Of a DNA stretch of 30,152 bases, positions 24,368 to 30,152 are shown piece by piece. The notes below the pieces were generated by a model. It saw only the letters and a list, made by a program, of their open reading frames with translations. It did no database searches and was not told where the DNA came from. The stretch is from the NCBI GenBank assembly GCA_043818395.1, contig JBDRFZ010000039.1:1-30152 (forward strand), given 5' to 3'. Numbering within the stretch: the first letter of the stretch is position 1; the number at the start of each line of letters is the position of its first letter. Made by a program: the position numbers and the translations under genes. Source of the stretch: JBDRFZ01 sp043818395. Its GTDB lineage: Bacteria; Patescibacteriota; Patescibacteriia; 2-12-FULL-60-25.

Positions 24368-24397
24368 TTGAAATGTAGGGTATATTTACAATATAAA
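24368..24397 (+). promoter_or_regulatory. Promoter of the S1 gene
   Basis: TTGAAA (24368-24373), 18-base spacer, TATAAA (24392-24397). Transcription would start about 24404 and give a leader of around 200 nt. Confidence 0.5.
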
Positions 24398-24403
24398 ACA
24401 GGT

Positions 24404-24603
24404 CCGATTAATCGTTTACAGCCACCCAAGACGTGGTTTAAAAAATCCAATATATAGCCCGTAGCCGGGGCTTGCCAAATCAGGCAGAATCCTATACTGT
24501 CCCTGCACAAATAATTACTCAAAGTTGACGGCTTTTTTTAAGGAAAAGCGCGTCAACACTCTGCCTGAAAGCTGTCTTGCAGGGTTAACAATCTAACTAT
24601 TTT
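24404..24603 (+). promoter_or_regulatory. Structured mRNA leader of the S1 gene, possible pseudoknot or switch
   Basis: Small stems CCAC/GTGG (24422-24436) and AGCCC/GGGCT (24456-24472) come first. Helix A is CAGGCAGA (24481-24488) with TCTGCCTG (24560-24567), exact 8 bp. Helix B is CCCTGCA (24501-24507) with TGCAGGG (24578-24584), exact 7 bp. Helix C is GTTGACG (24524-24530) with CGTCAAC (24551-24557), extended by CTTTT/AAAAG. C nests inside both, but A and B cross, so they form a pseudoknot or exclude each other. The last 19 bases before the ATG are AU-rich and have no Shine-Dalgarno site. An S1 leader of this sort suggests autoregulation. Confidence 0.6.
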
Positions 24604-25731
24604 ATGACTACAGCAACGGCAATTAAAAAAACGTCGGAAAAAAGCAGCCCGGAAATCGAAAAACTTTTCACTGACGAAAAATATACTACCTACCCCAAAG
24701 TCGGCGATACGGTAAAAGGCGCGGTTATCTCGGTAGGTCGCAACGAAGTACGTATTGATATCGGTGGTTTGGCCATAGGTCTCGTGCGCGGCCCGGAACT
24801 TGATCCTAACCTGCATCTCACAGTTGGCGATGAAATCGAAGCCACAGTTATCGAAACTGATAATGAATTCGGAGAGCTGGAACTTTCACTTAAAGGCGCT
24901 GATCGTAAAAAGTCCTGGGAAAAATTACGAGAACTTTTTACCGCTAATCAGCCAGTCAACGTAAAAGTGCTAGAAGCCAATAAAGGCGGACTCATAATAA
25001 GGATAGAAGGTGTGGCTGGTTTCCTGCCGGTCTCGCAACTTTCTCCAGATAACTATCCACGTGTGGCCGGTGGTGAAAAAACACGTATCTTAGAAAAATT
25101 AAAATCTCTGGTCGGCACTCAACTCGACGTTAAAATAATTGATGTCAGTGAAGAAGCCGAAAAACTCATCGTTTCCGAAAAAGCCATCTGGGAAAGCAAG
25201 CAGGTCGGCATACTCTCCAAATACAAAGTCGGCGATATCGTAGAAGGAGACGTGACGGCAGTTACCGATTTCGGAGCTTTTGTGCGCTTCGATGCAAGCC
25301 TGGAAGGTTTAGTTCATATTTCAGAAATCGCCTGGCAGCGTATCGACCATCCGCGCGACGTTCTCAAGATCGGCGACCATGTTCGCGCCGAGATCATCAA
25401 CATAGACGGTTCCAAAATTTTCCTCTCGATGAAGAAACTGGTGGATGATCCATGGAGAGCGGTCGGCGAAAAATTCAAAGTCGGCGAAATCGTCCGTGGT
25501 CGGGTTCTGAAAATCAACCCGTTCGGATTGTTCGTCGAGCTTAATCCTGATATTCATGGCTTGGCCCACATCAGCGAGCTATCAAGCAAACCCGTAAAAG
25601 ATGTTAATGAGATAGCCCGCGTTGGTGACGAATTCGACTTCAATATCGTCTCTATTGATCCGGAGAATCATCGACTGGGATTATCACTACGCAAAACCAA
25701 AGAAGAAAAAACCGAAGAAACGAACCAGTAA
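24604..25731 (+). CDS. rpsA: Small ribosomal subunit protein S1-like, four S1 domains
   Basis: A 375-residue RNA-binding protein that helps load mRNA onto the 30S subunit. Four S1/OB-fold domains are visible: about 31-97 (VGDTVKGAVISVGRNEVRID), 115-195 (more divergent), 206-278 (VGDIVEGDVTAVTDFGAFVRF, GLVHISEI) and 292-363 (VGEIVRGRVLKINPFGLFVEL, GLAHISEL). E. coli S1 has six domains; four-domain forms are usual in other phyla. A short Lys/Glu tail follows. The start ATG gives an N-terminal Ser/Thr/Lys-rich tail of 28 residues before domain 1. The absence of a Shine-Dalgarno site and the structured leader fit S1 control of its own translation. A strong terminator ends the gene, so it is transcribed alone. 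Confidence 0.9.
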   Translation: MTTATAIKKTSEKSSPEIEKLFTDEKYTTYPKVGDTVKGAVISVGRNEVRIDIGGLAIGLVRGPELDPNLHLTVGDEIEATVIETDNEFGELELSLKGADRKKSWEKLRELFTANQPVNVKVLEANKGGLIIRIEGVAGFLPVSQLSPDNYPRVAGGEKTRILEKLKSLVGTQLDVKIIDVSEEAEKLIVSEKAIWESKQVGILSKYKVGDIVEGDVTAVTDFGAFVRFDASLEGLVHISEIAWQRIDHPRDVLKIGDHVRAEIINIDGSKIFLSMKKLVDDPWRAVGEKFKVGEIVRGRVLKINPFGLFVELNPDIHGLAHISELSSKPVKDVNEIARVGDEFDFNIVSIDPENHRLGLSLRKTKEEKTEETNQ

Positions 25732-25738
25732 AAAAATA

Positions 25739-25767
25739 CAAAACCCCCGAATATCGGGGGTTTTGTT
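25739..25767 (+). terminator. Strong terminator after rpsA
   Basis: AAAACCCCCGA (25740-25750) pairs perfectly with TCGGGGGTTTT (25754-25764) around a 3-base loop, followed by GTTATTTC. Confidence 0.88.
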
Positions 25768-25902
25768 ATTTCAAAAACTCTCGACAAAAATCGCTTTTTA
25801 TCGTAATGTCAGCACTGTAATCAGACTGTTCTGAAATCCGAAAAATGTCGCTTAACCCGGACCGGAAAGGTAAAGAATAAAAAGCATTACTAAAATAACA
25901 AT

Positions 25903-27746
25903 ATGAGTTCGACTACTAAAAACATATTATTTTTTTTGTTAGCTCTGACCATCGTGGCCGTAGGTTTTGCAGTCATGGATATAGAAACCACAAACAAAAC
26001 TGACATCGCCAACATTGCTCGTGAATTGCAGGATGGAAAAATAAAATCCATAACCGTGCGCGGAACCGAGGTTACAGCCGAAAACACGGATGGCGAAAAA
26101 ATGGTCGCCACTAAAGAACAAGGTGAAAGTCTTTCTACGACTTTAAAAAATTTCGGAGTGGACTCCGAAAAAATGCGCTCGTTAAATATCGGCGTCGAAG
26201 AACCGTCCGGCATCGCTTATTGGAGCGGTATTATTTTGCCAAACCTACTCCCGATCATTCTGATCTTTGCTTTGATGTGGTTCTTTTTCAAACAAATCCA
26301 GGGCCAAAGCAACCGCGCCATGATGTTCGGCCAATCCAGCGCACGTGAAATCCAAAAAGACGCTAAAGATAAAGTCACTTTCGCAGATGTAGCGGGCGTG
26401 AAAGAAGCAAAAGAAGAACTGACCGAAATAGTTGAATTTCTAAAGAGTCCGGAAAAATTCATCGCGCTCGGCGCCAAAATTCCCAAGGGTGTTCTGCTTA
26501 TGGGCGGACCTGGAACCGGCAAAACTCTCTTAGCCAGAGCCGTGGCCGGTGAAGCCAACGTGCCTTTTTTCCATATCAGCGGTTCGGAATTCGTAGAGAT
26601 GTTTGTAGGCGTCGGCGCCTCACGCGTACGCGACTTGTTTTTAAGAGCCAAAAAAAGCGCGCCCTGCATCGTGTTCATAGATGAAATCGATGCGGTCGGA
26701 CGACAACGCGGTTCCGGTTTAGGTGGTTCGCATGATGAACGAGAGCAGACACTGAACCAGATATTGGTGGAAATGGACGGTTTCGAACCTAATGCCGGAG
26801 TAATCGTTATGGCGGCAACCAACAGGCCGGACGTTTTGGATCCGGCGCTCCTTAGACCCGGACGTTTTGACAGACGCGTCGTATTAGATCCGCCAGACTT
26901 GAAAGAACGAGAAGAAATTCTTGCCATCCATGCAAAAAATAAACCCCTGGCAAAAACCGTTTCGCTTAGACGTTTAGCGGAAAGAACACCTGGTTTTTCG
27001 GGTGCGGATCTTCAAAACCTGATGAACGAAGGCGCTATTTTAGCCGCCAGAATGAATCAAAAAGAAATAACCATGGACATACTCATAGAATCGATCGAAA
27101 AGGTACTTCTGGGTCCTGAACGCAAGAGCCATGTTATGACCGATGAAGAAAGACGGATTACAGCCTTTCATGAAGCCGGTCATGCGCTCGTAGCCCATCT
27201 CTCGCCGCATGCGGATCCTGTACAAAAAGTTTCCATTATTTCTCGAGGACGCGCTGCCGGATACACGCTTAAAATGCCAATTGAAGATCGAAGCATGCGA
27301 AGTCGTGAGGAATACCAGGAAGACATTGCAGTTATGCTTGGCGGTTATGCGGCAGAGCAGATTTTTTTCGAAGACGTCACGACCGGTGCCTCAAGCGACA
27401 TGAAACAAGCTACGCGACTAGCTCGAAATATGACAACGCAATGGGGAATGAGCGACAAGCTGGGCCCCAGAGCCTACGGCGAACAGGAAGACATGATCTT
27501 TTTGGGACGTGAGATCCATGAAAATCGAGATTATTCGGAATCACGCGCCGAGATCATAGATGAAGAAATAGACAAACTGATATCCGATGGTTTGAAAAAA
27601 GCCAAGCATATTATCTCCGAAAATAAAGAAATAATGGAAAAAATCGGCGAAAACTCCTGGCCCAGGAGACCTTGGAAAGAGAACAGTTCGTAGAGGTCGT
27701 GGGACTGCCGCCGGCAAATCCAAAGAATATACCGACTGCTGTTTAG
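25903..27746 (+). CDS. ftsH: ATP-dependent zinc metalloprotease FtsH, frameshifted near the 3' end
   Basis: A membrane-bound AAA+ protease that degrades unassembled and regulatory proteins. Membrane segments at about 7-24 and 107-128 flank a short outer domain. Walker A is GGPGTGKT (201-208), Walker B IVFIDEID (256-263), and the second region of homology TNRPDVLDPALLRPGRFDR is intact. Zinc ligands are H423 and H427 (HEAGH) and D499. The continuous frame stops at 27693, ending GENSWPRRPWKENSS, which is not FtsH-like. A -1 shift at the GAAAAC run (27649-27654) restores EKLLAQETLEREQFVEVVGL and runs to a TAG at 27744-27746, giving 614 residues with a normal FtsH C-terminus. Either one A is missing in the sequence, the strain carries a real late frameshift, or a -1 slip is used. 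The protease domain is complete in every case. Confidence 0.95.
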
Positions 27747-27807
27747 CTGCATAAGCAGACACCATCTACAGCCCTGGTGATTATCGTGGTATTATATTTG
27801 AAAATCT

Positions 27808-28836
27808 ATGCCACGTATTTTTTCACGCCGCGCAGATAGCCCGGTCTATAGAGAGATAATTTCTCACGCGATAAAAACCGCCTGGAACGAAAGACGTTTC
27901 TGGCCGTTAGCATTTTTTGCCTCCCTGCTTTTAACCGGCGGAACTTATGACATCATCCTTAAAGCCATCAGGACAGCCAGCGAACAAGGAGCTTACTTTA
28001 ACCAAACGACACTAGGTATCAACGAAATAGGTTCAACACTTTCGCTCGTAGTTACAGATCCGGGTAATATCCTGGGACTAGCCTCCGGATTACAGGCTGT
28101 TATTGCCGTCGCTTTAGTATTTTTATCATTGATTGCTATTTCTTGTGTATCACAGGCAGGATTGGTCTATGCCCTAGGTTCATTAAAACGCGGCGGACGA
28201 CCAAAACTCTCCGACGCTTTCCGCATAGGCGGCGGTGCTTTTTGGCCGGTCTTAGCTTTAAATGCTCTAGTTTTATCAACACTCTGGATATTACGTTTCC
28301 TGGTAGCCTTCTCTCTTTACCTTGCCTTGGATGAAAAAACCGTAGCAACCCAAATACTGTACATGCTTTCATTTTTCGTTTTTATTTCCCTTACATTCGT
28401 TGTATCAATCGTACAAATTTTTGCTCTTAACGCCATGGTTCTCCAGGGCGCACCTGTTTCCGAAGCCCTGATTAGAGGCTATCAACTATTCAAAAAGAAT
28501 TGGATGATTACTCTTGAAACCGCTTTAATTCTTATGCTTATAGCTGTTGGCATGGTCGCATTATTTATCAGCTTATTGTTTTTAGCGATTCTTCCGCTTC
28601 TCGCAGCTGTTATCTCGGCTGCCGTTTTACAATCAAGTTTTGTATTTTATGGAGCGCTGGGCGTAGGGCTGGCATTTTTCTTTATTGGTGTCATCTTGGC
28701 CTCTGCTTTTCTTACGCAACTGCAATACGCAACTTGGACTTACCTGTATCGTCGACTCGGTGAAGGCGGTGCTTTACCAAAACTCCATCGTTGGTATCGA
28801 GCTCTGACTGGTTCTTTCAGCGTTCCTGACCGCTAA
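27808..28836 (+). CDS. Polytopic membrane protein of unknown function
   Basis: A 342-residue integral membrane protein with about six hydrophobic segments (around 30-45, 92-115, 146-170, 182-208, 235-265 and 268-300). The pattern, an N-terminal basic stretch with W-x-x-R-x-FWPLAFF and later 'A-L-x-x-G-Y-x-L-F-K-K-N-W', resembles the glycerophosphodiester phosphodiesterase-type membrane domain and related DUF families with a 'SE-A-L-x-x-G-x-x-L' repeat, but no enzymatic domain is attached. It precedes the pilus ATPase by only three bases, so the two are likely co-transcribed. It has no obvious catalytic residues; a scaffolding or transport role is possible but unproven. The Ser/Arg-rich start MPRIFSRRADSP is the first ATG in the frame. 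Confidence 0.8.
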   Translation: MPRIFSRRADSPVYREIISHAIKTAWNERRFWPLAFFASLLLTGGTYDIILKAIRTASEQGAYFNQTTLGINEIGSTLSLVVTDPGNILGLASGLQAVIAVALVFLSLIAISCVSQAGLVYALGSLKRGGRPKLSDAFRIGGGAFWPVLALNALVLSTLWILRFLVAFSLYLALDEKTVATQILYMLSFFVFISLTFVVSIVQIFALNAMVLQGAPVSEALIRGYQLFKKNWMITLETALILMLIAVGMVALFISLLFLAILPLLAAVISAAVLQSSFVFYGALGVGLAFFFIGVILASAFLTQLQYATWTYLYRRLGEGGALPKLHRWYRALTGSFSVPDR

Positions 28837-28839
28837 AAT

Positions 28840-30152
28840 ATGGCTACTCCAAATCCTCCCAAGCCTCAATCCATAGAGGATCTTTTTAAGAAATCCGCGC
28901 AATCAGGCGGAGCTGTTCCGGCGACTCCAATAAAAAATGTAGTCGCAAAACCATCGTCCTCCAAGTCCAAAACCGAATGGACGACCGAAGAAAAACTCAA
29001 GGAGAAAATGGTCGATATTAAGCATAAAGAGATCGAAAAATTAACTCAAGAAAAAGCAGCTGAAGCCGGACTCCCTTATATCAACCTAAAAGGTTTTCCT
29101 ATTGCCCCCGAAGCCTTGTCGCTTATTCCCAAAGATGAAGCCATAAGTTCTTCGGCAGTTATGTTTTTTTCGCAAGGAGACCAGATGCGGTTAGCGACCA
29201 CAAAACCGAGTAGAATTGTCGATGAAATTAAAGAAAGAATTTCCAAAGAACATGGTGCCCAGGTTCAAATTTATTACATCTCACCGGAAAGCTTTAATGA
29301 AGCTTTATATCTATACGATAAACTGCCCGAAATAAAAGAAATCATTTATGGCGTTAGAATTGATCAAGCCGCTTTGGAGAAATACGCCTCCGAGATAACA
29401 GACTTAAAAAAATTAAGGGAAACGATCACTAAAGTTTCTACCACGGACGTAGTCACGCTTATAATTGGCGGAGCACTCAACACAGATGCGACTGATATCC
29501 ATATAGAAGCAGAAGAAAATGACGTTAAAATCCGCTATCGCATAGACGGTGATCTGCATGATGCGGCTGTAATGCCAAAGGATTCCTGGAAACAAATAAT
29601 TTCGCGTTTAAAACTCCTGGCTGGTGTAAAAATCAACATCGAAGACGTACCGCAAGACGGTAGAATCACAATTTATTTAACCAACGAAAAAATCGATATC
29701 CGCGTTTCTTTTTTGCCAACAGCTTTCGGTGAATCCGTGGCCATGCGTTTATTAAGGCCTAAATCAATAGCTTTGGAGTTTGAACAACTTGGCGTACGGG
29801 GACGTTCATGGGAAATGCTAAAAAGAGAAATCGAGCGGCCAAACGGCATGATCGTAACAACCGGTCCTACGGGTTCTGGTAAAACCACGACTCTTTACGC
29901 GATTTTAAAACGCCTGAATACCGAGGACGTTAAGATTATCACTCTCGAAGATCCGGTTGAATACAAACTAACCGGCATTAACCAAAGTCAGATCGATTAC
30001 AGTAAGGATTATACTTTCGCTAAAGGATTAAGATCTATTTTACGTCAGGATCCTGACGTGGTCATGGTTGGTGAAATCAGAGATTTAGAAACATCGGAGA
30101 TCGCGATTCAAGCAGCCTTAACAGGCCATCTAGTCATTTCAACAATTCATAC
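28840..30152 (+). CDS. PilB/GspE-type pilus assembly ATPase (partial, runs off the right edge)
   Basis: The first 437 residues of a type IV pilus/type II secretion motor ATPase. After a Ser/Lys-rich flexible start and a T2SSE N-terminal domain (about 50-180; AAEAGLPYINLKGFPIAPEAL), the motor domain begins with TDIHIEAEENDVKIRYRIDG. Walker A is GPTGSGKTTTLY, the Asp box TLEDPVEY, Walker B ILRQDPDVVMVGEIRD, and the His box ALTGHLVISTIH sits at the edge. The zinc tetracysteine region and C-terminus lie outside the window, so PilB and GspE cannot be separated; PilB is more likely in CPR, which typically carry type IV pili. It starts three bases after the membrane protein stop. Confidence 0.93.
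   Translation, partial: MATPNPPKPQSIEDLFKKSAQSGGAVPATPIKNVVAKPSSSKSKTEWTTEEKLKEKMVDIKHKEIEKLTQEKAAEAGLPYINLKGFPIAPEALSLIPKDEAISSSAVMFFSQGDQMRLATTKPSRIVDEIKERISKEHGAQVQIYYISPESFNEALYLYDKLPEIKEIIYGVRIDQAALEKYASEITDLKKLRETITKVSTTDVVTLIIGGALNTDATDIHIEAEENDVKIRYRIDGDLHDAAVMPKDSWKQIISRLKLLAGVKINIEDVPQDGRITIYLTNEKIDIRVSFLPTAFGESVAMRLLRPKSIALEFEQLGVRGRSWEMLKREIERPNGMIVTTGPTGSGKTTTLYAILKRLNTEDVKIITLEDPVEYKLTGINQSQIDYSKDYTFAKGLRSILRQDPDVVMVGEIRDLETSEIAIQAALTGHLVISTIH

Noticed and set aside
26217..26927. 236-codon open frame on the minus strand
   Set aside because: Lies entirely antisense to the AAA domain of ftsH, which has clear family conservation; a composition shadow.
1..30152. tRNA or rRNA genes
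   Set aside because: No cloverleaf with a T-loop motif or conserved rRNA segment was seen on reading either strand; a tRNAscan run would settle it.

Overview
The window looks like a Candidate Phyla Radiation (Patescibacteria) genome, though I cannot name the lineage from sequence alone. The signs are tightly packed genes with mostly weak or absent Shine-Dalgarno sites, an RNase J with a long basic N-terminal extension, a short four-domain S1 protein, FtsH followed by a polytopic membrane protein and a PilB/GspE ATPase, several orphan proteins of CPR style, and large repeat-built exported proteins. TGG encodes Trp throughout. Nearly all stops are TAA or TAG, with one TGA (the cyclase), so the standard bacterial code applies.

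Layout. 1-150: tail of an insertion sequence (end of a transposase plus two 16-bp repeats). 156-3549: a canonical promoter, a ~230-nt leader, RNase J (rnj), a terminator, and tryptophanyl-tRNA synthetase (trpS). 3597-7646: a defence block with a nuclease-methyltransferase fusion of type IIG style, meeting tail to tail a Panacea-domain antitoxin and a putative toxin. 7744-11751 (minus): a FecR-domain anchored protein and a CHASE2 adenylate cyclase, probably one signalling operon. 11804-12351: RNase P RNA with its own promoter and terminator, enlarged to about 485 nt. 12457-13179: an orphan protein. 13392-17427: surface-glycan genes (polyprenyl-phosphate sugar transferase and two GT-B glycosyltransferases), separated by REP/MITE-like intergenic repeats. 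17480-18004: a histidine-phosphatase-like protein lacking the second catalytic His. 18151-23603: two related exported proteins built from propeller-like and Cys-paired Ig-like modules; the first is driven by a strong promoter abutting four 13-bp tandem repeats and has a 5' mRNA hairpin. 23666-24343: an orphan helical protein. 24368-25767: S1 protein gene with a long structured leader that can form mutually crossing helices. 25903-27746: ftsH with a frameshift near its 3' end. 27808-30152: membrane protein and pilus-type ATPase, the latter cut by the window edge.

How the parts fit. RNA metabolism and translation (RNase J, RNase P, TrpRS, S1) and membrane proteolysis are housekeeping. The cell-surface section (glycan synthesis, exported Cys-rich repeat proteins, pilus ATPase) would fit an organism that lives attached to a host, with the FecR/CHASE2 pair as a possible envelope-sensing cAMP input. 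That link is inference. The most worthwhile targets are the S1 leader, the promoter array and its repeat proteins, the Panacea pair and the ftsH frameshift.
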